From positions 44,311 to 108,310 of the forward strand of contig JACQFL010000052.1 in the NCBI GenBank assembly GCA_016200085.1: DNA of 64,000 bases. Direction: 5' to 3'. Source of the stretch: Candidatus Rokuibacteriota bacterium (lineage in GTDB: Bacteria > Methylomirabilota > Methylomirabilia > Rokubacteriales > CSP1-6). The translations under genes were made by a program, and so were the position numbers. Of this stretch, positions 49,687-60,499 are shown in pieces. Under the pieces are notes generated by a model that saw only the letters and a list, made by a program, of their open reading frames with translations, was not told the DNA's origin and did no database searches. How positions within the stretch are numbered: position 1 is the stretch's first letter; the number at the start of each line of letters is the position of its first letter.

Positions 49687-49717
49687 GTCGGGGGGAGCGA
49701 CCGCCGCTCCCCCCGAC
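49687..49717 (-). promoter_or_regulatory. 13-bp GC-rich hairpin just before the rodZ-like start codon
   Basis: The arms GTCGGGGGGAGCG and CGCTCCCCCCGAC pair perfectly over 13 bases, with a 5-base loop. The hairpin ends 8 bases before the ATG at 49678. There is no T-tract, so a simple terminator is doubtful. If the -10 at 49726-49731 is right, transcription would start at about the first base of the hairpin, making it a 5'-terminal stem-loop. Confidence 0.65.
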
Positions 49718-49725
49718 ACCCCCCA

Positions 49726-49731
49726 ACGGTA
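49726..49731 (-). promoter_or_regulatory. Possible extended -10 of the rodZ-like/ftsY/rib operon
   Basis: TACCGT is preceded by TGC, in the context GCGTGCTACCGTT. The IHF gene promoter has the similar GCGTGCTAGCGTT and smc has GCGTGCTACAAA. No good -35 is found 16-18 bases upstream, so this is a weak call based on the shared context. The rest of the 212-base gap (49679-49890) holds two hairpins and no gene. Confidence 0.35.
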
Positions 49732-49860
49732 GCACGCGAGGCGCCGGGGCCGGATGGGCGGCGGCGCGGTCCTCGGGCGCACCGCGATCGTGACTCGGGG
49801 TGCGCCTCACGGGGGTTTCGCGGGGAACTGTGCCCCGTGTGTCGTTCAGGCCGGGCGGCC

Positions 49861-49883
49861 GGGGGGAATGTCGCGTTCCCCCC
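49861..49883 (-). terminator. Hairpin downstream of smc, possible terminator
   Basis: Arms GGGGGGAA and TTCCCCCC (8 bp, 7-base loop) lie 7 bases after the smc stop codon. There is no T-tract on either strand, so it would be a Rho-assisted or weak terminator at best. On the minus strand its sequence starts GTCGGGGGGAA, close to the 49687-49717 hairpin (GTCGGGGGGAGCG), suggesting a repeated element type. Confidence 0.4.
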
Positions 49884-49890
49884 GACGCGG

Positions 49891-52800
49891 TCAATCCATC
49901 CGAACGGAGACGAGCTTGGAGAGGCCGGGCTCTTCCATCGTGACGCCGTAGAGCACGTCGGCGACCTCCATCGTCTTGCGGTTGTGCGTGATGACCACGA
50001 ACTGTGTCTGGCTCGTCAGCTCACGCAGCACTCTCAGGAAGCGGTGGATGTTGGCGTCGTCCAGCGGCGCGTCCACCTCGTCGAGCACGCAAAACGGGCT
50101 CGGCCGGTAGTAGAAGATCGCGAAGAGCAGGGCGAGCCCGGTCAGCGCCCGCTCACCGCCGGACATGAGGGTCACGGCCTGCACCCGCTTGCCGCGGGGC
50201 TGGGCCATCAGCTCGACGCCCGTGTCGAGGGGGTCGCCGGCCTCCTCGGCCTCGACGAGGCGGAGCTCGGCCCGGCCCCCCTCGAAGAGCCGCTCGAAGA
50301 TGGTCCCGAAGCGCTCGTTGATCTCGGTGAAGGCCTGGGTGAATCGCTCCTGCGCCGTGCGCGTCATGCCCCGGAGCGCCTTCTCGAGCTCCTTGATCGC
50401 TCCGACGAGGTCATCGTGCTGCGTGCGGAGGAACACGCCGCGCTCATCGAGCTCGCGATACTCCTCGTCGGCGACGAGGTTCACCGGCCCGATGCCGGCG
50501 AGCTTCGCCTCCAGCTCGCCGATCTGCTCGCGGAGCCCGCTCAGATCGCGAGCGGCATCGTGGCGCGCGAGCAGGGCCGCCTCGCCCACGCCGTGGGTAC
50601 GGTACGCCTCCTGGGCGAGCTCTTCGCGCCGCACCCGCCGCTCGGTGACCCTGAGCTCGATCTCGTGCGTGGCCTCGATCAGCCGCCGGAGCTCGGCCTC
50701 CACGCCCCGGAGCTCCATCTCCGCGCTGCGGACGGCTGACCCGAGCGCCTCGTGCGCCTCGGTCGCGCGCCGCACGTCGCCCTCGAGGCGGTCGCGCTCG
50801 ACCGCGACCTCCTGGGCCTGCGCGTCGGTCCGCTGGCGCTCCCCGGCCAGCCACTGCCGCCGCTCGCCGAGCTGCCCCTGCCGGGCGCGCCCCTGGCGCA
50901 CCCGCTCGCCGAGCTCGCCCTCCATCTCGTCCAGTCGGCCGAGCTCCCGGCCAAGCGCCTCGACGCGCTCGACCACCGACGCCACCTCGACACGGCACCC
51001 GGTGAGCTGGGCGACCAGCGCCGTCTCTCGGGCCTGGGCGGCGTCGATCGCCTCGCGCACGCCGCCGATCGTCTGCTCCTGCGCCGCCTCGGCGTCACGG
51101 GCTGCCGCGATCGCCTGCTCGAGGCGCGCAAGCGTGCGCGCCGTCTCCGCCGCCTCGGCCTCCACCTGGCGCGATTCGATCTCGACCGTCTCGTGATGGC
51201 GCTGGAGCCGCTCGTGCTCGCGGAGCACCTGCTCGAGATCCTTCTCCCCGGTCAGGCGAGCTCCCTCGCCGGCCTGGATCGAGTGCTCGAGCAGCGGCAG
51301 CCGCGCCCTCAGCGCGGCGACCGCCCCCGCCGCGTCCGCGGCGATCTCCTGCGCGCTACCGACCCGGGCATCGAGCCCGGCCACCTCGTCCGTCAGCTCG
51401 CGCAGCTGCCGCTTGCGACCCAGCAGCGAGACGCCGTCGCCGCCGCCGGCGTCGCGGTCACCGCCGAACAGGCGCCCCGTCGGGGCCAGCACCTCACCGG
51501 CGGGGGTGACGTAGGTGGCCGCCACGCCGTTACGCCGCCAGAGCGCTTCGGCCTGGTCCAGGTGCTCGACGACGGCAACCTGATCGAGCAGGTACTGCAC
51601 CAGGCTGACGGAAGGGGCCTGCACCCGCCCCGCAATCCAGCGCACGCCGTTGTCGCCCGGCGTGGCCGCGACGGCCGGCAGGTGATCGAGGGGCAGGAAG
51701 GTGGCGGCGCCGAGGCGCCGGGACTGCAGGTACCCGACGCCCGCCCGCGCGTGCTCGAAGCGCTCGACCACGATCCACTCCAGCCGCTCGCCGAGCACGG
51801 CTTCGACTGCACGCTCGAGCTCGGGTGGCACGTCCAGCAGGTCTGCCACGGTCCCTATCACGCCCGCGAGCCCGGCCACCCCCGAGCCAGCCGCGAGAAC
51901 GGCGCGCACGCCGGCGCCGTAGCCCTCGCGAGCCTCTTCCAGCTGGCGGACCGCCTCCAGGCTCGAGCGACGAGCGGCCAGGACCAGCCGCAGCTCCGCG
52001 AGCGCGGCCTCCGCGGTGGCCAGCCTGGATTCCCGATCGCCGAGCTGGGCCTGCAGCCCCGCGCGCTCGCCCATGAGCGCGGACAGCTCGGCCAGCGCGC
52101 GGTCACGCGCCTGCTCGAGCGCCGCGCGCCCGCTCGCGAGCCGCGCAGCCTCCGCCTCCACCTGGGCCAGCTCCGCGGCCAGGCGCTCGGTCCGGCGTGC
52201 CAGCTGGCTGTCACGCTCACGAAGCTCACCCGCCGAGCGCATCAGATCCGTCCGCTCCGAGGCGACCCGCACCTGCTCGAGCCGGAGGGCCTCGAGCCGG
52301 TCGCGATGACCGCTGAGGCCGGCGCGCTCGCCCTCGAGCGAGGCTTCCACCTGGGCCGCCACGTGGCCACGATCGACCCGCAGCTGCTCGGCCTCGGCCA
52401 GCGCGCCGCGCGTGGCGGCGCGCTCGGCGACGATTCCCTCGAGCCGCTCCCCACCGGCCCGCAGCTCCTCGTCCAGCCGGAGCGCCTCTTCGGCCGCCTC
52501 GCGGATCTGCACCCCCATCTGCTCACGGCGCTCGAGCAGGCGCTCGAGATCGGCCTGGACCTTCTGCACGCCCTGGCGCAGATCCGAGAGCCGGTGCTCG
52601 CTGTGCTGCACGGCGTCGCGCCCGCTCGCCTCCCGCGCGGCCAGCTGGGCGATGCGGCTGCGGAGGCCGTGCTCGGCGTCGCGCTGGGTGCCGAGAACGC
52701 TCTCGAGGCGCGCCAGCTCGGCGGAGAGCGCGGCGAAGTCCGCCGCGACGAGCATCAGCGCGGCCGCGCGACGCTCGGCCTCCAGCGCCTTGTACTGCTG

Positions 52801-53433
52801 GGCCTTCCGGGCCTGGCGCTCGAGCGAGCCAAGCTGCCGCCGGACCTCCTCCATCACGTCCTTGACGCGGAGCAGGTTCTGGCGGGCGGCGTCGAGCTTG
52901 CCCTGGGTCTCGTTGCGCTGCTGCTTGTAGCGCGCGATGCCCGCCGCTTCCTCGATGAAGATCCGGCGCTCGTGCGGCTTGGCCGTGAGGACGTGGTTCA
53001 GCTTGTCCTGATCCATCACCGAGTACGCGCGGGGGCTCGCCCCCGTGCCCGCGAAGAGGTCGAGGATGTCGCGCAGGCGGCAGACCGACTTGTTGAGCAG
53101 ATACTCGCTCTCCCCCGTGCGGTACAGCCGTCGCGCGACCGAGATCTCCGTCCACGGCAGCGACAGCGTCCCGTCGTTGCTGAAGGTGAGCTCGACCTCG
53201 GCCAGGCCCAGGGGCCGGCGGGAGGCCGAGCCGTGGAAGATGAGGTCGGCCATCTGCTGGCCGCGCAGCGTCTTCGCGCTCTGCTCGCCGAGCGCCCAGC
53301 GGACCGCGTCGGAGATGTTGCTCTTGCCGCAGCCGTTCGGCCCGACCACCGCGGTGATCCCGGGCAGGACCTTCATCACCGCGCGCTCACCGAAGGACTT
53401 GAAGCCGTGCAGGGCGATGGACTCGAGACGCAT
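49891..53433 (-). CDS. smc: Chromosome segregation protein SMC
   Basis: SMC is the ATPase rod of condensin. The 1180-residue protein begins MRLESIALHGFKSFGERA with Walker A GPNGCGKSNISDAVRWALGEQ. Two long coiled coils flank the hinge (about residues 510-650: GVAGLAGVIGTVADLLDVPPE). The C-terminal head has the signature LMSGGERALTGLALLFAIF and Walker B CVLDEVDAPLDDANI. The chosen ATG (53433) starts the conserved first strand; the frame extends five residues further but has no better ribosome site. No Shine-Dalgarno is visible, and a -10-like TACAAA sits 5 bases upstream. Its partners ScpA and ScpB are at 12088-13477. Confidence 0.97.
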   Translation of the reverse strand: MRLESIALHGFKSFGERAVMKVLPGITAVVGPNGCGKSNISDAVRWALGEQSAKTLRGQQMADLIFHGSASRRPLGLAEVELTFSNDGTLSLPWTEISVARRLYRTGESEYLLNKSVCRLRDILDLFAGTGASPRAYSVMDQDKLNHVLTAKPHERRIFIEEAAGIARYKQQRNETQGKLDAARQNLLRVKDVMEEVRRQLGSLERQARKAQQYKALEAERRAAALMLVAADFAALSAELARLESVLGTQRDAEHGLRSRIAQLAAREASGRDAVQHSEHRLSDLRQGVQKVQADLERLLERREQMGVQIREAAEEALRLDEELRAGGERLEGIVAERAATRGALAEAEQLRVDRGHVAAQVEASLEGERAGLSGHRDRLEALRLEQVRVASERTDLMRSAGELRERDSQLARRTERLAAELAQVEAEAARLASGRAALEQARDRALAELSALMGERAGLQAQLGDRESRLATAEAALAELRLVLAARRSSLEAVRQLEEAREGYGAGVRAVLAAGSGVAGLAGVIGTVADLLDVPPELERAVEAVLGERLEWIVVERFEHARAGVGYLQSRRLGAATFLPLDHLPAVAATPGDNGVRWIAGRVQAPSVSLVQYLLDQVAVVEHLDQAEALWRRNGVAATYVTPAGEVLAPTGRLFGGDRDAGGGDGVSLLGRKRQLRELTDEVAGLDARVGSAQEIAADAAGAVAALRARLPLLEHSIQAGEGARLTGEKDLEQVLREHERLQRHHETVEIESRQVEAEAAETARTLARLEQAIAAARDAEAAQEQTIGGVREAIDAAQARETALVAQLTGCRVEVASVVERVEALGRELGRLDEMEGELGERVRQGRARQGQLGERRQWLAGERQRTDAQAQEVAVERDRLEGDVRRATEAHEALGSAVRSAEMELRGVEAELRRLIEATHEIELRVTERRVRREELAQEAYRTHGVGEAALLARHDAARDLSGLREQIGELEAKLAGIGPVNLVADEEYRELDERGVFLRTQHDDLVGAIKELEKALRGMTRTAQERFTQAFTEINERFGTIFERLFEGGRAELRLVEAEEAGDPLDTGVELMAQPRGKRVQAVTLMSGGERALTGLALLFAIFYYRPSPFCVLDEVDAPLDDANIHRFLRVLRELTSQTQFVVITHNRKTMEVADVLYGVTMEEPGLSKLVSVRMD

Positions 53434-53438
53434 GGATT

Positions 53439-53468
53439 TTTGTAGCACGCCGCTCAGGCCGGGACCAA
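53439..53468 (-). promoter_or_regulatory. Possible smc promoter giving a leaderless mRNA
   Basis: TTGGTC (53463-53468) and TACAAA (53439-53444) are separated by 18 bases on the minus strand. The -10 ends only 5 bases before the ATG at 53433. If used, the mRNA would start at or near the A of the start codon. This fits the missing Shine-Dalgarno but is unproven. Confidence 0.35.
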
Positions 53469-53526
53469 AGGAAATCTACCACGCGTTGGGGCCAGGGTAC
53501 CCCGCAGCGCTAGATGTCGATGCCGC

Positions 53527-56328
<2,802 letters not shown>

Positions 56329-56339
56329 GATTCCCGACC

Positions 56340-56345
56340 ATTATA
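56340..56345 (-). promoter_or_regulatory. TATAAT box just upstream of secA
   Basis: A perfect TATAAT lies 11 bases before the secA ATG in the 31-base gap after recN. No recognisable -35 is found 16-18 bases upstream, where the sequence is G-rich. It may be a -10 working without a -35, giving a leader of about 4 bases, or chance. Confidence 0.35.
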
Positions 56346-56359
56346 CAGGCCGCCCGCGC

Positions 56360-58036
56360 TCACCCCCGCCGACCCCGACGCGCGGCGAGCAGCTCGCGCG
56401 CGTGGCGGAGCGCCGTCTCGCTCGGGCGGTCCCCGCCCAGCATGCGCGCCACCTCGGCCACACGATCGTCGCCCTCCACCAGGCTCACCGCGGCGCGGGT
56501 CCGGCCGCCGCGCACCGTCTTGCTGACCACGAGATGCGCGCTCGCGCGGGCCGCCACCGCGGCGAGATGGGTGACGCAGAGCACCTGCCGCCCCGCGCCC
56601 GCCGCCGCGAGCTTCTCGGCGACCACGGCGGCGGCGCTGCCGCCCACGCCGGCATCGATCTCGTCGAAGATCATGCACGGCACGCCCTCCGCGGCGAGCA
56701 CGGTGGTCAAGGCGAGCATGGTGCGCGACAGCTCGCCGCCGGAGGCGATCCGCGCCAGGGGCCGCGGCTCCTCGCCGGGGTTGGCGGAGAACCGGAGCTC
56801 GACGCGGTCCGCGCCCCGCGCGGAGATCTCCCCGTCCGGCAGCCCCTCGACGGCCACCTCGAAGCGCGCGCGCTCCATGCCGAGCGTGCGGAGCTCGCGC
56901 TGCGTCGCGGCGGCGAGCCGGGCCGCCGCCTGCCGCCGGCGTGCGGAGAGCGCCTCCGCCGCCGCCACCAGCTCGGCCTGGAGCTCGGCCAGGCGCCGCT
57001 CCTCGCCCGCGACCAGCTCCTCGTGCCGCTCCAGACGGTCCAGCTCCACCGCGCAGCCGTCGCGGAACGCCAGCATGGCCTCCTCGCTCTCGCCGTACTT
57101 CCGCTTGAGGCGCGTGAGCGCATCCAGCCGCTCGTCCACCGTCTCGAGCCGGCCGGGGTCGAAGACGATGCCGTCGCGGAGCCCGCGCACCGCCAGCAGC
57201 GCCTCCTCCACCTGCGCCTGCGCGGCGTCGAGCGCGCCGGCCGGGATCGCGAACTCCGCATCGAGGCGGCCCGCATCCCGGAGGACGCGGGCGGCCCGCG
57301 CCAGCCGTGGCATCGCGGCCTCGGCATCGTCCCGGAGCAAGGCGCCGACCTCGTCGAGGGCGGCGGCCAAGCGCTCCGCGTGCTGCAGCCGCCGACGCTC
57401 GGTCCTCAGCTCTTCCTCCTCCCCGGGCCGCAGGCGGGCGGCGTCGAGCTCCGAGAGCTGGAACTTCAAGAGGTCCTCGCGCTGCGCGCGGTCCCGCTCG
57501 GCGCCGCGCATCCTGGCGATCTCCTCGACCGCGGCGCGGTGCTTGGCGTGCAGCCCCGCCACCCGGGCGCGGAGCTCGTCGGCGCCCCCGAAGAGGTCGA
57601 CAAGGTCCAGCTGGGCCGGAGCGGCGAGCAGGCGCTGGTGCTCGTGCTGGCCGTGGACCTCGACCAGCTGATCGCCCAGCCGCTCGAGAAGCCCGACGCT
57701 GACGGGAGAGTCGTTGACGAAGGCGCGATGGCGGCCGGAGCGGTTCAGCTCGCGCCGGACCACCAGGGGCTCGTCGGGCGGGGCGGGGATGCCGGCCTCG
57801 CCGAGCAGAGTGGCGGCAGGCTCGTCGCGATCGAAGACCGCCTCGACGGTCGCGCTGTCGACGTCGGTACGGATGACGTCCGCCTGGGCGCGCGCGCCGC
57901 GCACCAGCAGGATGGCGTCGATCAGGATCGACTTGCCGGCACCCGTCTCCCCGGTCAGCACGTTGAGCCCGGGCCCGAACGTCACCGTGACGGATTCGAT
58001 GACCGCGAGGTTGCGGATCCTCAGCTCGCGCAGCAT
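56360..58036 (-). CDS. recN: DNA repair protein RecN
   Basis: RecN is an SMC-like ATPase that gathers broken DNA ends for recombination. The 558-residue protein has LRIRNLAVIESVTVTFGPGLNVLTGETGAGKS (Walker A at about residues 29-36) and VEVHGQHEHQRLL. A modest coiled-coil core follows, then the C-terminal head with IASGGELSRTMLALTTVLA (signature), CMIFDEIDAGVGG (Walker B) and VTHLAAVAA. It starts at the ATG at 58036 with no ribosome site; a good promoter ends 6 bases upstream. It precedes secA by 31 bases. Confidence 0.96.
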   Translation of the reverse strand: MLRELRIRNLAVIESVTVTFGPGLNVLTGETGAGKSILIDAILLVRGARAQADVIRTDVDSATVEAVFDRDEPAATLLGEAGIPAPPDEPLVVRRELNRSGRHRAFVNDSPVSVGLLERLGDQLVEVHGQHEHQRLLAAPAQLDLVDLFGGADELRARVAGLHAKHRAAVEEIARMRGAERDRAQREDLLKFQLSELDAARLRPGEEEELRTERRRLQHAERLAAALDEVGALLRDDAEAAMPRLARAARVLRDAGRLDAEFAIPAGALDAAQAQVEEALLAVRGLRDGIVFDPGRLETVDERLDALTRLKRKYGESEEAMLAFRDGCAVELDRLERHEELVAGEERRLAELQAELVAAAEALSARRRQAAARLAAATQRELRTLGMERARFEVAVEGLPDGEISARGADRVELRFSANPGEEPRPLARIASGGELSRTMLALTTVLAAEGVPCMIFDEIDAGVGGSAAAVVAEKLAAAGAGRQVLCVTHLAAVAARASAHLVVSKTVRGGRTRAAVSLVEGDDRVAEVARMLGGDRPSETALRHARELLAARRGRRG

Positions 58037-58042
58037 CGAGCC

Positions 58043-58071
58043 ATCCTAGGCCGCCCGCGTCCTGTCCTCAA
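58043..58071 (-). promoter_or_regulatory. recN promoter, predicted leaderless transcript
   Basis: TTGAGG (58066-58071), a 17-base spacer and TAGGAT (58043-58048) form a good sigma-70 promoter on the minus strand. The -10 ends 6 bases before the recN ATG, so the expected start is the A of the start codon. This is the best of the leaderless candidates here. No LexA-type box is obvious in the 79-base gap. Confidence 0.55.
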
Positions 58072-58115
58072 CGTATCCGGGCCAGGACGGCCGGGTCAGC
58101 CGTCGTTCGATGCGC

Positions 58116-58973
58116 TTACCGCTCGCCCCACTTGAGCTTGGCGCGCAGCACCGAGAAGAAGTGCTTCTGGGGGAACCGCACGAGGCGAATGCGCGAGGCG
58201 GCGCGGTTGACTTCGATCGTGTCCTGGTCGCCGAGCCCGAAGCCGACCTGTCCGTCGACGCTGAGCATGACTTCCTGGCTGGTGCGCACGGTGACCTCGA
58301 CCCGCGAGGTGCCCGGGAGCACGATCGGCCGGTTGGTCAGGGTGTGCGAGCAGATCGGGGTGAGCACGATCGCATCCATGGTCGGAAGCAGGATGGGGCC
58401 CCCGGCCGACAGCGTGTAGGCGGTCGAGCCCGTCGGGGTCGAGATGATGAGGCCGTCCGCACGGTAGGCCGTGGCGAACTGCCCTTCCACCGACACCGCG
58501 AGGTTGATGATGCGGCTCATCGCCGACTTCATGATCACGGCGTCGTTCAGGGCGAGCGCATCGCAAACGCCCTGGCCGTTCCTGATCACCCGCGTGGCGA
58601 GCATCATGCGCTCCTCGATCACCATGCGGCCCTCGAGACAGCCCTCCAGGGCAGGCAGCATCTCGTCCAGCGTGGTGGCGGTGAGGAAGCCCAGGCTCCC
58701 GAGATTGACCCCGAGGATCGGGATGCCGAGGTCGCCGACGCTGCGGGCCACGGAGATCAGCGTGCCGTCCCCCCCGAGCACGACGAGGAGCTCGGACTGC
58801 GCCGGCAGGTCCGCACGGCGGACGGTCGTGACCTCGAGGTGGGGGATGAGGTCGGCGGTCTCCTTCTCGACGACCACGCTGACGCCGCGCCGCGCCAGCC
58901 ACTCCACGAGTCGCTGCACTTCCGCCCGCGCCTGGGGGGCGTCGGGCTTCGCCACGATGCCGATGCGCGTCAC
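58116..58973 (-). CDS. nadK: NAD kinase
   Basis: NadK makes NADP from NAD. The 285-residue protein has the catalytic GGDGT (residues 67-71), ILGVNLGSLGFLT, LNDAVIMKS and the NAD-binding ADGLIISTPTGSTAYTLSAGGPI. SHTLTNRPIVLP follows, a complete family pattern. I chose the GTG at 58973, overlapping the tlyA stop as GTGA. The tlyA-nadK-recN cluster is widely conserved. Confidence 0.97.
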   Translation of the reverse strand: MTRIGIVAKPDAPQARAEVQRLVEWLARRGVSVVVEKETADLIPHLEVTTVRRADLPAQSELLVVLGGDGTLISVARSVGDLGIPILGVNLGSLGFLTATTLDEMLPALEGCLEGRMVIEERMMLATRVIRNGQGVCDALALNDAVIMKSAMSRIINLAVSVEGQFATAYRADGLIISTPTGSTAYTLSAGGPILLPTMDAIVLTPICSHTLTNRPIVLPGTSRVEVTVRTSQEVMLSVDGQVGFGLGDQDTIEVNRAASRIRLVRFPQKHFFSVLRAKLKWGER

Positions 58974-59773
58974 GCCAGGGCTTCGACCGTCTGGTCGATC
59001 CTCGTCTCCAGGTCGGAGGCCGTCCGCCCCTGGGAGGACAGGTGGAGGAAGAACTCGCGGTTGCCCTTCGGACCGCGCAGGGGCGACGCCGTCACCCCGA
59101 GCACGTGCCAGCCGTGGAGGACCGAGTAGCGCGCCAGCCGCGCCACCGCTTGGCGGTGGAGCACCGGGTCGCGCACGACCCCGCCCTTGCCGACCTTGTC
59201 GCGCCCGACCTCGAACTGCGGCTTCACCAGCACCACGGCTTCGCCGCGAGGGGCGAGCACCCCGAAGACGGACGGCATGATCTTCTCGAGGGAGATGAAC
59301 GACACGTCGACGACGGCGAGCGCAGGCAGCTCGTCGAAGACCCGCGCGTCGAGCGCGCGGGCGTTGGTGTGGTCCATCACCACCACGCGGGGATCGCTGC
59401 GCAGCTTGGGATCCATCTGGCCGGTGCCGACGTCCACCGCGTACACGCGCGCGGCGCCGCGCTGCAGCAGGCAGTCGGTGAATCCGCCCGTCGAGGCGCC
59501 GACGTCCATGCAGATGCGGCCCTTGACGGCCAGCTCGAACTCGTTGACAGCGTGGGCCAGCTTCTCCCCGCCCCGGCTCACGAACGGCGCCCGCCCCTTG
59601 AGCTCGATCTCGGCATTGGGGGACACCAGGGTCCCCACCTTGTCCACCCGCTGGCCCTCGACGAAGACGTCCCCGGCCAGGATGCGCCGGGCCCCCTGCT
59701 CCCGGCTCTCCAGGAGACCCCGCTCCACGAGCAATCGGTCGATTCGAACGCGACTCGGCGGTTTCTTGGCCAT
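58970..59773 (-). CDS. tlyA: TlyA-family rRNA (cytidine-2'-O)-methyltransferase
   Basis: This 267-residue protein has an N-terminal S4 RNA-binding domain (about residues 8-65: RIDRLLVERGLLESREQGARRILAGDVFV) and an FtsJ-type methyltransferase domain. That domain shows the SAM motif DVGASTGGFTDCLLQRGAARVYAVDVG and the Lys-Asp-Lys-Glu-type catalytic set (VSRGGEKL; VVMDHTNAR; VLVKPQFEVG). TlyA of Mycobacterium methylates rRNA cytidines; the exact target here is not visible. It overlaps nadK by GTGA and follows the rhomboid gene by 9 bases. Confidence 0.94.
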   Translation of the reverse strand: MAKKPPSRVRIDRLLVERGLLESREQGARRILAGDVFVEGQRVDKVGTLVSPNAEIELKGRAPFVSRGGEKLAHAVNEFELAVKGRICMDVGASTGGFTDCLLQRGAARVYAVDVGTGQMDPKLRSDPRVVVMDHTNARALDARVFDELPALAVVDVSFISLEKIMPSVFGVLAPRGEAVVLVKPQFEVGRDKVGKGGVVRDPVLHRQAVARLARYSVLHGWHVLGVTASPLRGPKGNREFFLHLSSQGRTASDLETRIDQTVEALA

Positions 59774-59782
59774 TTACATCGA

Positions 59783-60499
59783 TTATAGGCGAGCGCGCGG
59801 CCGCGGCCGCAGAAGAAAGAGCAAGAGCACGCCGGCCACGAACCCCCCGATGTGGGCGAACCAGGCCACTCCGCCCGTCCCGGTCTGCCCCGCGGCGGCA
59901 GCCACGTGGCTGAGATAACCGTTCAGGAACTGGACCACGATCCAGAAGCCGAGGACCAGCACCGCGGGGATCTGGATGAAGCGGATGAAGAAGCCGAAGG
60001 TGACCAGGGTCAGCACGGAGGCGTAGGGGAACAGGAGCAGGTACGCGCCGAGGACCCCCGAAATGGCTCCGCTGGCACCCACCATGGGCACCGACGAGCC
60101 CGGGTCCATCGCGATCTGCGCTGCCGCGGCGCCGAAGCCGGACAGGGTGTAGAAGACAAGGAACCGGCCGTGCCCCAGCGTGTCCTCGACGTTGTCGCCG
60201 AAGATCCACAGGTAGAGCATGTTCCCGCCCAGGTGGAAGACACCCCCATGCACGAACATCGAGGTGAGCACCGTGACGATCGGCGCCGGGAAATCCCCGG
60301 GGGTCGGACAGCTGCCGGTCAGCCGGCACGGGATGGCGCCGAACTCGTAGACGAACTCCTCGGCCGCCTTCGCGGAGGCGGCGTCGCCCGCCATGGACAG
60401 CGAGAACTGGTAGAGGAACACGAGCACGTTCAGCACGATGAGCGAGACGGTGACGAACGGAGCGGTCCGACTGGGGACGTCGTCCTTCAGCGGGATCAT
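59783..60499 (-). CDS. Rhomboid-family intramembrane serine protease
   Basis: Rhomboids cut membrane proteins within the bilayer. The 238-residue protein has six predicted membrane helices and the core catalytic features. These are the oxyanion-hole Asn93 and nearby His (FHLGGNMLYLWIFGDNVED), the nucleophile Ser143 in GASGAISGVLGAY, and the partner His216 in WFAHIGGFVAG. It belongs to the larger soluble-loop group (a loop with two Cys at about residues 58-64) seen in deltaproteobacteria and actinobacteria. The substrate is unknown. It overlaps the M16 gene by ATGA. Confidence 0.93.
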   Translation of the reverse strand: MIPLKDDVPSRTAPFVTVSLIVLNVLVFLYQFSLSMAGDAASAKAAEEFVYEFGAIPCRLTGSCPTPGDFPAPIVTVLTSMFVHGGVFHLGGNMLYLWIFGDNVEDTLGHGRFLVFYTLSGFGAAAAQIAMDPGSSVPMVGASGAISGVLGAYLLLFPYASVLTLVTFGFFIRFIQIPAVLVLGFWIVVQFLNGYLSHVAAAAGQTGTGGVAWFAHIGGFVAGVLLLFLLRPRPRARL

